Assembly: GCF_008831285.2 (NCBI RefSeq)
Contig: NC_045150.1
Location: forward strand, 1,378,001 to 1,442,000
Length of the DNA: 64,000 nt
Source: Nymphaea colorata
Lineage: Eukaryota; Streptophyta; Magnoliopsida; Nymphaeales; Nymphaeaceae
Direction: 5' to 3'
This document shows, piece after piece, positions 1-12,500 of the stretch. The first letter of the stretch is position 1. Each line of letters begins with the position of its first letter. The translations under genes and the position numbers were made by a program. The notes under the pieces were generated by a model. It was not told where the DNA came from. It was given only the letters and a program-made list of their open reading frames with translations, and did not search any database.

Positions 1-310
1 AATCACGATATTTGGCACTTGGCAGTAGATAATTATATGTTATAAACTTGTGATATAATCTAAAACACTTTAAACTTAAGATGGATGTTTATTATATTAT
101 TCGGAACCTATGATTTCTCATTTTTGAAAATATCGATGATATGTTATAACTTATGAATGATGAATGATGAATGTTATTTATATGTGAAGAGTTTTTTTTT
201 ATATATATATGGAATACATTTTTCCTGAATTTTTCTCTATTTTTCCTAATCCTTTCAATTTTTTTAAATTAAAAATTAATTTTACGATATGCTATACTAC
301 AGTTATGATA
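1..310. other. AT-rich flank, no gene seen
   Basis: Very AT-rich sequence with T-runs and an ATATAT stretch. By position it should be intron 9 of the EMB8-like gene continuing to the left. It contains no match to the missing hydrolase exons. Confidence 0.6.
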
Positions 311-558
311 TGTTACTGTAGAAACAGTAAAAGAGTAGAATAATGAACGAACACGGATGTAATGTGGAAAACCCCTCAACTAGAGGGAAAAAACCACGGG
401 TGAAGAGGACTCGTGCTCACTAGCAACCAAACACTCTCTCTCTCTTAGATTCTCATTTTCACTGAAAAGAGGGATTACAAGGGTATAAATAAAACCCAAC
501 AACAATACAAAGCGGATCAGGTCCAGACCCAGACCTGAAACAACCAAACTTGTCAACA
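311..558 (-). repeat. 3' LTR of the decayed copia element in intron 9
   Basis: On the minus strand it starts TGTTGACAAG directly after a polypurine tract (AACTTGAGGGGGAG, complement of 559-572). It ends CTACAGTAACA at 311, giving 248 bp with TG...CA ends. The start is well supported by the tract; the end is my best TG/CA match. No second LTR is visible. Confidence 0.6.
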
Positions 559-1592
559 CTCCCCCTCAAGTTGGGCACACACTCAAGTTGGACATACAGA
601 TCAAACATGCCCAACTTGGATACATTTCTCTCAAATGAAGTTGAAGACACGGCTTTGGTCAGAACAGCAGCTGTCTGGTCCTCAGATTTCATGTAAGGAA
701 GAACAAGTTCTTTAGCATCAATTCTTTCTCGAATGAAATGTCGATCAATCTCAACATGCTTTGTTCTATCATGTAGCACAGATTTGTTGGCCAAGTTGAT
801 TGCTGACTTGTTATCACAATACATCTTCATTAGTTCTTCAATCTTTATACCAATATCAGTCAACAATACTTTCAGCCACAAAAGCTCAGAAACTCCCATA
901 GCAACTGCTCTGTATTCTACTTCAGCACTGGAACAAGAGCAAATGTCTTGTCTCTTACTCCTCCACACTACAAGATTCCCTCCCAAATAGATACAGTAGC
1001 CTGAGGTGGACCTCCTAGTGTCAATATAGCCTGCCCAGTCTGCATCTGAATAACCTTCAACTCCAAGAGTGTATTGCTTAACAAAGAGGAGACCCTTGCT
1101 AGGATTCCTCTTCAAGTAACACAAGATCCTGTCGAAAACCTTCAAGTGAGCATCCGTGGGATACGCAAAAAGGAAGAGACTCATAGAATGGCAGAGGCCA
1201 ATAGAGCTTTTGCACATTTTCGTTAATCCATGAATAGGATCAAACCTTATTCCATTCCATGGTATTTCTATGAGATTCCTCTTTCTTATTCTTAAGCAAG
1301 CCCCCGAGAGGGCTTAGTTACTCCATGATTTATGTTTCATCTTTCTTCTCCTGCATGAACTGACTCATCACATTCACAGCGAAGCTAATATCAGGTCTAG
1401 TGAGAGTAAGATAAATCAACTTCCCCACAAGACGTTGATATCTTCCCTTGGCCTCTTCACAGAGAGGCTCCCCATCTCTAAGACTCAGTTTGTGTCCAGC
1501 ATCTAGAGGAGTAGAAGCCGGTCTACACCCCAGTTTTCCGGTCTCCTTTAACAAATCTAGAGTGTACTTCCGTTGATTTAGCACAAGGCTAG
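459..1592 (-). pseudogene. Copia pol fragment: RT end and RNase H
   Basis: Downstream half of a minus-strand Ty1/copia polyprotein. At 1330-1584 the RT end reads LNQRKYTLDLL and LTRPDISFAVNVMSQFM. At 620-1217 RNase H reads YSDADWAGYIDTRRSTSGYC, AEVEYRA, MYCDNKSAI and TKHVEIDRHFIRE. About 120 bp of unrelated sequence (near 1215-1335) separates the blocks, so the frame is broken. The frame runs on into the LTR to 459. The upstream half continues at 4484 beyond the solo LTR. Confidence 0.88.
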
Positions 1593-4483
1593 TGTAACGC
1601 TCGGCCTTTTTGCAGGACGGGTCGGGTCAGGGTCCAGACCCGGACCCGAGCTCCACGCGCGTTAGGAGCCCCGACGCCGCAGCCCGTCTCCCCTTCCTTG
1701 TCTCCTTCTTCTCCCTCGTTTCCCCTCTTCGTCTCTCCCTCACCCACGACCGAAACTCAGCGAAGCGGAAGAAGGCGACGGTGACGGCGGCAGCTCGCGG
1801 GTAAGCTCCCTCTCTCGCCCTCTCTGCCTGTTTTTCCCCTCCTTTCCTGCGCATCCCTCCCTCTCTACAACGCTCTCTCTCCTCCCACACGCTGTCCCTC
1901 TCCTCCTTGCCCGAGCTCTCTTCCCTTCTTCTCTCGCCTCCTTCTCCTTTCTCCCTCGCCTGCTCCTCCTTCCTCTTCTTTCTTCTCCTCCTCCTTCCCA
2001 CGCAGGCCCTTCCCTCACCGTCCGACCCCTACCCCTTTGTCTGTCTCCCATCTCTGTCGAAGTTTTCTCCCTACTCATTCTCGTGCTCTTTCTCAGTTCT
2101 CAGCCTCCCCCAATCGAACCAATATTTTAGCCGAACTCCTCCTCTTGAGCACGTTCTTGCTTGTTCTCTTTACTAGTGGCTGTTGGATTGGAATTTCGGT
2201 TTGAGGGTGCATCATTCTCTTTGTATCAGTGAATAGAAGGCGTTGGTGGTGGCGGCTTGGCACAATTTCTGCCATTTGGGGACCGACTGTATGCTTGAGG
2301 TGGCTGTTTGAGGCATCACAGCAGTTTGGACACTTAGATTGGGGTGAGCAAAGCCTTTTTGAGCTTAGATTATTGGATATTATATAGTAGAGCATGTATA
2401 ATTATTGCTTGAGCATGTTAGAGTTTAGAATTGATGATTTGGGACGCATGGTTAGGATTGTAATGTTGTGGAGAAGTGTAGGACTGTCTTTGTGAACGCT
2501 TGGGAGCGTCTTTGTCGACGTGAGTAGTATGTATGGGAAGGAAGAAGGGTACATGTTGGGAAGACACCTTCACTAAGGAAGCAAGAGAAAAATGGATTAG
2601 TGATCGATTCAAATCGATGGTGCGAAGCTTAAACCTCTGGTGGTGACCTCTAGGATTGAGGAGAGACCCTCTTGAGGGCTTTGTGGGTGGAGACTACCTG
2701 TCGACACCCTCTTGAGGCGACGACACGTGTCTCAAGGATTTTATTGTGTATTTGTTCGTTTTGTTTGATTTGTGTAGGTATCTAGTAGAAACTTTATTTT
2801 TGTTTATGTTTTCAGGTGCACCGGGCTCATCCTGTCGACCTTGAGTTCGAAGCTTGAGGCATTTTGAAGAATTTGGTGAGCGCGCCACAGGTATGGCGAC
2901 ATTCCAGGCAAATCCCTGCCTGGGGCAAATGTGTGATTGTGTGCTTCTAGGATCAAGGGATCATAGGATTGTGATGTTAATTGATTGACTGTTTTGTAAA
3001 TGAGTATATGTATGTTGCTTATATGATATGAATGGAATAGAAAGATTATTAGTTATTCGTTTTGAAAATGTTACGCATTGGCATGTGCATGCTAGAATGG
3101 ATATCTGTTTAGGACAGATGAGGCGGGGTATCGAGTCGAGCGTCTCATCGACCCCAATTGTGCATTAGAAAGCATCATAGAATGATAACTGCATACGACA
3201 GCTACGAGCCAACCGCAGATCGAGACTACTCTCTGTGGATTGGCTAAGTTTTTCTCAAAGAGGTGATTGACGCGATTGATGTGATGATTGATATGAATGT
3301 GTATGTTGTTGCATATCCATTGCCATGGGCAATGATGCAAATGGATGATTGGGAGGGTAGTTGTACCCGTATGGTATGACGGCTAGCAATGACTGTTACT
3401 GTATGTATAGACCTCATGTGGAGGTAATCGGAGGTGTGGGTGCACTCGTGAAGTGTACTAACCTCATGTGCTAGCCAGTCATCTTGTGAATATGTAACCA
3501 TAATGATAAGAATGAATAACTAAGAGATTAGAGGTCAGTGGGATGTGGCTATGTGTTTGGGAGACGTCCCCCCCCTTGTTTGCCACTGGTCTCGCCTGTC
3601 AGAGCGCAGGCAGTGCAAGGCCCCAGGGTTCTGTTGTGTGTTGTGCTTGGAGCGTTGGGCTCCCGCCTTTCCAACCTGGGTGTCCTAGGGAAGGTTGAGT
3701 ATCTCACCTTGGACTTCACACATCCAGGGATGAGTGCTCTACCGCTGCAGCGGGTGAAATGGATCCATACTGTTATGGGCCACCACGGGGATTGTCTCTC
3801 GGCTGTAGGCCGCCCGCGGTGTGCACGTGCCTGTGTTGCACCCACAGGAACTGTTAATGCACTAAAGTTAATGAAAATGTAATGTGTTTGATAGAATGCA
3901 TGTGACTGACGTACATGTGATTGATATGAATGCAAGTATTATGTTTTAGCTTGCTTCGCATGTGACTGATGTTGTGTTAGGGTGGCCATCAAGTGGCTTT
4001 TACGTGTCGTACTCAGGCACGACATGATGATAGATGGGTTGACATTTGTTCTTTTGCTTGAGCCTTACTTGAGAGGGTTGGGCATTTTCCTGGCTTGTTG
4101 CCATACTGCGAAGGCTGAGCCTTCAGTTGTTTTCTTTTTCAGGTTTTGGCGGACCCGGGGCAACAGGTTGAGCAGATGGCTTCACTCACGTCCTACTGGG
4201 GAGGTTTTGGGATTGTCGTTGTAGTGCCGACGCGTCATGTTTTGGTTTTATTGATGTCCCCTTTTTGTTATGCATCAACGTTATGATTTTGGGGCATTTT
4301 GGTCATGCACATATATGTGAATTTTTATGAAACAAAATGGTTATATAAATGAAAGTTCGCTCCATTGTTTTGAATTGCTTGGCTCATTGTCTTTTTGAAT
4401 TGTTGGGTAGTCACACCTCGATGCTTTATGTTTAGAAAAAAAAAAAAAAAGGGTTTGAGGGTTAAAAAGGTCTGGGTGTGACA
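1593..4483. mobile_element. Solo LTR, Ty3/gypsy Tekay/Del-type, 2.9 kb
   Basis: Starts TGTAACGCTCGG and ends TCTGGGTGTGACA, an imperfect terminal inverted pair typical of Tekay/Del chromovirus LTRs. It is flanked by GCTAG (1588-1592) and GTTAG (4484-4488), a 5-bp target duplication with one change. It separates FLGIEIARS (near 4500) from LVLNQRKYTLD (near 1580) of one copia RT, so the insertion is directly demonstrated. There is no internal gag-pol, hence a solo LTR. The Tekay/Del assignment rests on the termini and length only. Confidence 0.78.
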
Positions 4484-4860
4484 GTTAGTACCAGACCTAG
4501 CAATTTCAATGCCAAGGAAATATTTCAACTTACCAAGGTCCTTGAGATCAAACTCGATCGCCAACAGTTTCTTTAATTTAGTTATTTCATCTTCATCGTC
4601 ACTTGTGACAATCATATCATCAACATATACCAACAGAAGAGTAACCTTTTGCTCATTCCTCTTCACAAAGAGTGTATGATCTCCATTCCTTTGATGATAT
4701 CCATATTGTCTCATTACAAGTCTAAGTCGTTCAAATCATGCTCGAAGGGATTGCTTAAGCCCATATAGAGTTTTCCTTAGCTTGCAACGTTTTCCAGGTT
4801 CCTCAGGGGAGTTTTTAAGGGGAAATGGTATTCCTAAGGAAACCTTTCAGGAGCCCTCTC
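4484..4860 (-). pseudogene. Copia pol fragment: reverse transcriptase core
   Basis: Upstream half of the copia RT split by the solo LTR. The minus strand reads KNSPEEPGKRCKLRKTLYGL, then RQYGYHQRNGDHTLF, LLLVYVDDMIVTSDD and KDLGKLKYFLGIEIARS. YVDD is the catalytic pair. An in-frame TGA near 4736 stands where the family has Trp (R-A-W-F). Homology fades above about 4860, so integrase and gag are missing. Confidence 0.88.
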
Positions 4861-6087
4861 TGTGTCCCTCTGATGACCCATGATGGTGGAGTCTCCAGCG
4901 AAACTGACAATAAGCTCCCCTATTTTGAGGCAGTAACCGGCAACCAAAGATGCATGATTCTGTGGAGTATATAAGTTTTTCAAGACTGATTAAAATCTTT
5001 ACTGTAGATTGTTCTTTAAGTCCTCTGACATTTATAGGGTGTTAGAGTCCATCCTACTTGAAGAGCAGACATCCCAAGATGTGGAATTGTAGGCCCAAAT
5101 TGTTGAGCTTGTCTGTGATGCCAATTTAACATTTTCACCCAAAACTGACCCCAACTCTCTGTTTGACAGGTCTCAATACACCCCATACCTTTCATGGTTC
5201 ACCTCTTAAGAAGGCTATGAACCTGGAAATTTATAGTGTGAGATATATATATATATGAGTTTCTCTGAAATTTTTTAATTTGGGTCTATTTTCAGGTTCT
5301 TTCTCATATATGTGTGTGTCGTAAGGGCAAAGATGTTGCAGGATCAATTCAATGTGAGCATGAATCATGTTATTGCTGTTTTATGTGTCTACGCTTGTGT
5401 TTGTTATTGTTGTTTTATGTGCTACATCAATCTTTCTCTTTCTAGAAAATCTAGAAATATGTTTCTTATATCAAACTAAGAAATATATTTCTAGAAATCT
5501 GGAAATATGTTTCTTTACCATCAAACACAGAAATATATTTCTGAAAATATATTTCTCAGTCATCACACACACATCAAAATGAGCACCAGAAAGATTTTTC
5601 TCATTCCATTTTTTCAGGAAATATATTTCCAGAAATATACTTCCAATTCCATATTTTCAGGCCATCAAACACTACCTAACTGATTAGCCGCACTGGGCCA
5701 CTGAAGAAAAATGATTTTTTGAGTTGTTACTTTAGTAATTAAGAGGACCTGGTTATTGTTTGAACTTGATTAGTCCAACTGACCAAGAACCGAATTAAGG
5801 AAGAAAGAATTTAGGAAAGGAGAAAGAGAGAAAGAGTGAGATCTTTATTCTGCACTGTGTTTTTGTATTACAGGTCTGTTTATACTCTTGGGTCATTCAG
5901 CTGAAACAGGTCCCTTTCTTGACCTGAGACCTTACGAACACCCAATCTATCATATGCTCAAACCAACCCATTTTATCAACTAGACTTGGTTTCTCTTCTT
6001 CCCATCTGTGGATGCAGTTGGGAACATATACAGTAATACATATACAAATTGAATAGTGTCATTGGGATCAAGGAGTTAGGAAGAAAC
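4861..6087 (-). other. Part of intron 9; no gene seen
   Basis: AT-rich sequence between the copia remnant and exon 9. At 5430-5660 there are several palindromic copies of a GAAATATATTTC motif and two CATCAAACAC boxes, resembling a decayed MITE. At 5790-5960 a purine-rich, LTR-like patch was not assigned. No further EMB8-like exon could be recognised here. Confidence 0.6.
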
Positions 6088-6136
6088 CTTTCTAATACAG
6101 TCCCAGTCCACAAGGCGTGACAGTATTGGTTGATGC
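6088..6136 (-). CDS. EMB8-like: EMB8-like exon 9
   Basis: A 49-nt exon; acceptor TTGCAG, donor GTTTCT. It completes the Leu and encodes HQPILSRLVDWDCIRK, corresponding to the family block resembling FSRL.DWE.IKK. Its third-last helix positions look somewhat diverged. No following exon (expected to start near S-R-S-I-R-D-F-D) is visible down to position 1. Confidence 0.86.
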
Positions 6137-9100
6137 CTGCAATAAGAATATTAAAGTAAATGCATGGTATATCCTTGGGAAAGATGGGAAAGTTGGAAGT
6201 TCACTAAACAAAGAGTTGAATGACAAAAACAAAAATCAATAGTAAAACTTCGGGTAGATAATTTGACAGCTTTGATGATTTAAAACATAAATGTACTTGA
6301 GCAAAATCGGAATCCTAATAAGGTTTTCCAAGGAAATACAATTGTGCATAACCCTGTAGTCCGATAGTAAGAATTCTATCATAGAACTTCTGGGTAAGTC
6401 GACGGTTGATAAATCTGTCACAAACCTGGAATACAACAACGAGTCATTAGTTTCTAATATAGTGCTTGTTCACAAGAAATTACTAATTTTCAACCAATTT
6501 CCACAGAAATCTATAACACGACAGCATAGTACACAGATAAAGCAGGTTGAGAGAATAACAATTTCTGGTGTCATCACAAAGTACTTAAAGTGAGGTTCTA
6601 TTAGTTGAATACACACTATCTCATACTTAAAAAGCCAAATTCCTAAACGCATATCAAATCAGCTTAGTTTTCAACTTTTCATCTCAAACTTCCAAACCAA
6701 TATCACCACGATCTATCTGGACAAGCTTCATGTTTAGCTTAGGAGACTAGCATTAATGACATTGCCTAACTTCACAGTTCTCCTTGGCAGAAAAGGAGAC
6801 AAAGACTGATATTCCTTATTTTTATTGACTGATATTCTTATTCTCATTGACTTCTTGACTGGAAATGTGCAATAGCTAAACCAGGCTTGAAGGACATATC
6901 TTGTTCATGTTTCCAGCCTCCAGTTGCTACTTACTATCTTTACGTCCCTGGAGTGTACAACATAACTTACATATTTCACATGGAATTTACATGTGAAAAG
7001 TTACAGGGAAAAGGTCCATAGAGCTAATGACATAATTTTTGTACTACACATGATTTGTCTAGGTTCTCATAGTTTGATGATTCAAGAAAAGAACTTAAAT
7101 TCATATTCATGGACATTGTCTATTTAGGTCTGGTAGCATTTTTCAAGGTTGCACTGCATGGGAAATCCTAACATTCTCTATATAGGCTTAGTATCATTTG
7201 CCAAGGTTGCACAGTGAGTCAAATAAGAGGGATGTTTTTGTCATTCTTTCCTGAACAGGAACCAATGCCAACCTGATCTCCAATACATTTTACTGTCATG
7301 TCTGACCCATTTAGAATCCTGGCATTGTTACAAGCGACTAAAATGTGTTGGTCTTTTTGGCAAAAGTCCTTTGTTTTTTATACCAACTATATAGCATATA
7401 GTCATTTAATGATTCAACAGAAACCATTTTATATTAGTCAGCTCCATTTTATGATAGACGATGTTTATCATCATTTTGTCTTGTCTGACCTATACTGGAC
7501 AGGATCATTTATTTGTGTGCTCCTGGTGGAAGTTCTGGAAGTTACACATAACTTTGACTGTTCTCGTGTTTTAAACGGTGAGGTTTTTCTTAGGTATAAT
7601 ACAACAAGCTTGAAAAAAAGAAAAATACAGTAAATTTTTAAAAAAATTAAGGGAAAATAATATAAGTGAGAAACTAATAATACAAACATCAAACAATAAA
7701 TAATAAACAAAAATAAAAATAAGAAAATGAAAAAAAGTAGTTTGGCATTAAAAAAACACGTAAAAATGCCTAAAATGAAAAAAAGGGAATAAAAATGTGA
7801 AAAGAACGTGCTTACACTTTTTCATTTTCGCATTTTTTGAAAAAATGGCATTTTTTTAAAGTTTTAAAACACTGACTTATTTCTCGTGTTTTATATGCTT
7901 TTTTTTTTTGGAAAAAAAAGTGTTTTTTGTGACTGCTAAGAACCAATACTTCTCTTGGATTCTTTTGAATAATTCCCTAGAGTATTGACGGCTTGACGCC
8001 ACAAAATTTGCTCTACGTATGCCCATTGAACAATATAGGACAAGCTTCTATAGGATTCATGGGTTCTCAACTAACTCTTGAATAGGTTTTCTGCAGACCT
8101 GGAGGACAATTCTGTGATGAATATCAATGCTTCTGACTATCATGGGTTTCCACATAAAACCAGAAGGTGCATATGTTTCATATGGTTCATATAAATATGG
8201 AAGAACCATTAAAAGAGAAATTTTATCACATCATCTTATGCCAGCAACTTCATATTCATTTTTCACATGAACTATCGAAATATCAATTGTGAATTTTACT
8301 TCAAATGATTAATTATTTGACAGCCAAGAAAGTCAGCTTCTGAGACAGGAAGTTGTGAAGTTGTAGAGCTAGAGCCTACACAATTGGCAAAGAACAGGAA
8401 AATAGAAAACATTCAAATTTCTAAAGCAGGAAACAGTCAAGCCACAGATATTTTCTTCTTGAAAACAGAGTGCTGATTCCAGTGTCTCGTTTTCTATTAA
8501 TGATATCATGTAAAAAGTTGCCTCTACTCTGCAGTATTGGTGCTGGCAGGATATATTACTACATGGCACAGACTATACCCTAGAATAGAAATAAAAGACT
8601 CAAACGAATTTGAAAAAGTTTTCTGCAGACCGGTTTTAGAGGCCCTGGAAAACTATCAATTGCATTTCCAAAACGACCAATCCATTCAGGAGGAAGATTA
8701 ATTCATCGATTTCATCATCCACTCACCACAAGATCCCAAGGAGAACAGACAGAAACAGCACCAGCGATTGGAGCACCATCTTGTTCCTCCCCAAGGTACT
8801 TTACCTGAACAAAGAACATGAAGATTCAAATGCAGCCGAACATGATGACGTGTCAATAATTATATTTAAAAACTGCACTTTCATGAGTATTTATCTACTG
8901 ACAGTAAAATGAAAAAAAAGATGCACATTTCAGCAACTAAAGGACTGGATGAATTGGAAAGGAGCATTATTGGAAATAGGAATGTACCTGCAGTCTAAAC
9001 AGTTTTATGAAGTTCCTTTCCATGTGACCAATGCATACAACTAGGTTATTAAGACAACTGCTGTTATTAATACACCTAGGTGTGAAACCCTAGTTTGGAC

Positions 9101-9523
9101 AGGGGCTAATTCACATGTTAACAAGTTTGAACATTCTTTGGCAAGAACCCTAGGTGTGAAACCCTAGTTTGGCAGAAGAAATGAGAGATGAGAGGAGAAG
9201 GGAACCCTAGGCGTGAAACCCTAGATCACACAGCCCTAGGTCTAAAGCTCTGATACCATGTTGAATATTGGAGGAAGGGGACGAGAGAGAGAGAGAGGGA
9301 GAGAGAGAGAGAGAGAGAGGAAAACTCTTTCTTGCTTATTCACGTGACCCTAATCTCATATTAAAAGAGATTAGGGTAGGCAACATAACAATTACAAAAT
9401 CAGTCCACTAAATATAAGAAAATATTTAAAGAACTACTATTCAACTTTCTAATATTGCAGAAACACTCTTGTGATAGAAATGTAGCACCAATATCTGTAA
9501 CCCGAAAACAGCACTCACGCAGG

Positions 9524-9563
<40 letters not shown>

Positions 9564-12500
9564 ACAAGAAGAAACTGAGGAGAAGAAGCCGTAGCCAAAA
9601 TGGTTTGCACGGCCTCTATTTATAATCTCATTTTCAGAATTCTAAGAGTCTCCAATCGTAGAATCCTAAGAGATTTCACAAGCTCCAAGGACATTAATTA
9701 CATCATAGAAACCTAAGAGACTTCACATATTACAAGGATATTAACTACAACATAGAATCCTAGGAGACTTCCCATATAACAAGGATATTAACTATAACAT
9801 AGAATCCTAGAAGACTCTTCACATGTTACAAGGACATTAAATATTTTAACACATTCTACAAGGAGGTGGAATCCTAAGAGACTCCTCTTCAACGTGCTGG
9901 TGAAGGCTTTATATTTTAACACCCTCCCTCAAGTTGTGCATGGTTTTGCACCATGTACAACTTGCCTTTTAGAAACCAGAATCGTTCCTTTGTTAATCCT
10001 TTTGTAAATAAGTCTGCAACTTGTTCATCTGTACGAACATAAATAGGCTGAATTTCCTTGTCTTCCACCTTTTGTCTAACAAAGTGTTGATCAATCTCAA
10101 TGTGCTTTGTTCGACCATGTTGTACGGGATTAAAGGCAATGTTAATAGCGCTTTGATTATCGCACATTAACATTGATGTTTTAATCTTTTCTCCAATGTC
10201 TTCTAGCAAATGTCTAACCCATGTAACTTCAGCAGTACCTGCAGCCATGCATCTGTATTCAGCTTCAGTGCTGGATCTTGCTACTGCCTTTTGCTTTCGA
10301 CAACTCCAAGACACAAGATTACGTCCAATGAAAATACAAAAACCAGAAATGGACTTTCTTTGATCGGGATCTCCAGCCCAATCTGCATCTGTGAATGTCA
10401 GAAGTTGATGTCCAGTAGTTATATTTTCACTCTTACCATAAACTAAGCCATCTCCTGCTGTCCCTTTAAGATATCTTAATATTCTTTTGACAGCATCCAT
10501 GTGAGTATCTCTAGGTGCATGCATAAATTGGGATACTTGATTCACAGCATATATAATATCTGGTCTAGTAAATGTAAGATATTGAAGTGCCCCAACAATA
10601 CTTCGATATTGCGTAGGATCTTCATATAACTCCCCATCTTGAGCACTTAGTCTTTGATTTAGAACACTAGGAGTTCCAACAGGCTTACAATCAGACATAC
10701 CTGACTTTTTCAACAAATCCAACGTGTATTTCTGTTGTGTCAATGTGAGGCGATTATTGTGCCTATCAATCTCCACTCCAAGAAAGAATCGTAAATCACC
10801 AAGCTCTTTCATTTTGAAGTTATGCATCATCAAAACTTTAGCTTCTTCTATGTGTTTTTCTGAATTGCCTGTGATAACAATATCATCAACATATATAAGA
10901 AGTAAAGTAAATATGTTTTCCTTTCGATAAATGAAAAGAGAGTGATCTAGAGGACATCTCCGAAAACCACATTCTTGAATCTTGCAAGAGAAACTGTCAA
11001 ACCACGAACGTGAGGCCTGTTTAAGTCCATAAATAGATTTTCTTAGTTTGCAAACCCATGCATGAGAGTCTCCTTTCGTGTATCCTGGAGGTTGTTCCAT
11101 ATATACTTCCTCCCTTAAATCACCATGAAGAAAAGCATTCTTCACGTCCATTTGATGTAGTCTCCATCCATATTCAACTGCCAATGATATAATCACGCGA
11201 ATTGTTCCCATTTTGATCACAGGGCTGAATGTCTCATCATAATCTTCTCCATATTGTTGTGTAAACCCTTTTGCTACTAACCTTGCTTTGTGTCTTTCTA
11301 TGCTGCCGTCAGGTTTGTATTTAATTTTGTATACCCATTTGGAGCCCACTACGTTCTTTTCGTGTGGCCTCGGAACGATCTCCCATGTTCCACATTCATG
11401 CAAGGCATCCATTTCTTCTTTCATAGCCTTTCTCCAATGATGTGATTTTGATGCTTCATCAAATGAAGTAGGTTCTTCCTCCTTGCCAACTTTTGCCATG
11501 AATAACTGAAAATCAAGTGATAAAGAATCATAGCTAACCCACCTGTGAATGGGATGACGAATGCGTTGGGATCTTCTAAGGTGGGGCATGTTGTCTTCTT
11601 CACTGTGAGCATCTCTGTCCCTTAGTCGTCGACTGTAGATAAGACCCGAATACCGATGTGCATCGTTGCTCTGTTCATTATTGTTTTCGTGATGACTTAA
11701 TGACTGTGTTGGATCTTCTTGATTTTCACTTTGAGCCATATCCGACGGTTGTATTGCTCTCTCTGAATCTTCACTTTGAGGCACATCATTTTCTATAACA
11801 GGATCTGCATTGAATAACTGTGTACTGGTCCAGGGATCATAAGATTCAATGGTCATAGGCATTTCATTTGTATTATCAAAACTATGTTCATCAAAAATGA
11901 CATTTCTTGAAGTTTTGATACGTTTAGTTGTTGGATCATAACATCGAAAACCTTTATATTCATCAGCATATCCAACGAATCTACATTGAATAGCTTTGTC
12001 TTGAAACTTGTTCCTCAAGGCAGCATCAACGTGAACATAGCATACACAACCAAAAACCTTCAAGTTCTTGTAATCAGGTTGTTTGCCTAAGAGTGTAAAA
12101 TATGGCGATTTAGACATTAAGAGTGTCATAGGCAAACAATTTATTATGTATACAGCAGTATGGAAGGCTTTAGTCCACAAGGAAATGGGCACATTAGTAT
12201 CATGCATCATGCTCATGGCGCTTTCAACTATATGTCGATGTTTCCGCTCAACTACACCATTTTGTTGTGGTGTGTAAGGGCAGGAAATTTGTCTAGTTAT
12301 CCCTTTTTCACGTAGAAATTCAATAAAATCAAGCGAGGAATATTCTCCCCCTCCATCACATTGAAAATGCACCACATTGGATGAAAATTTAGTTTGAATC
12401 ATGGCATAGAAGTTTCGAAATATGTGAGGTACTTCTGATTTGTGTTTCATGAAGTAAATCCAGGTGAAACGTGAGTAAGAGTCAATGAATAAGACATAAT

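Noticed and set aside
1610-2176. Overlapping Arg/Glu/Ser-rich frames on both strands
   Set aside because: CT/GA-rich composition of the solo LTR leaves few stops. No conserved motif, and all frames are inside the LTR.
4861-5000. Extension of the copia pol reading past 4860
   Set aside because: A frame reading like an ordinary protein is present, but no copia motif could be recognised, so I ended the element at about 4860.
8369-8569. 66-residue frame next to exon 7
   Set aside because: It does not match the hydrolase sequence that follows SPWDLV. That sequence is found at 6340-6425, so this stretch is intron.
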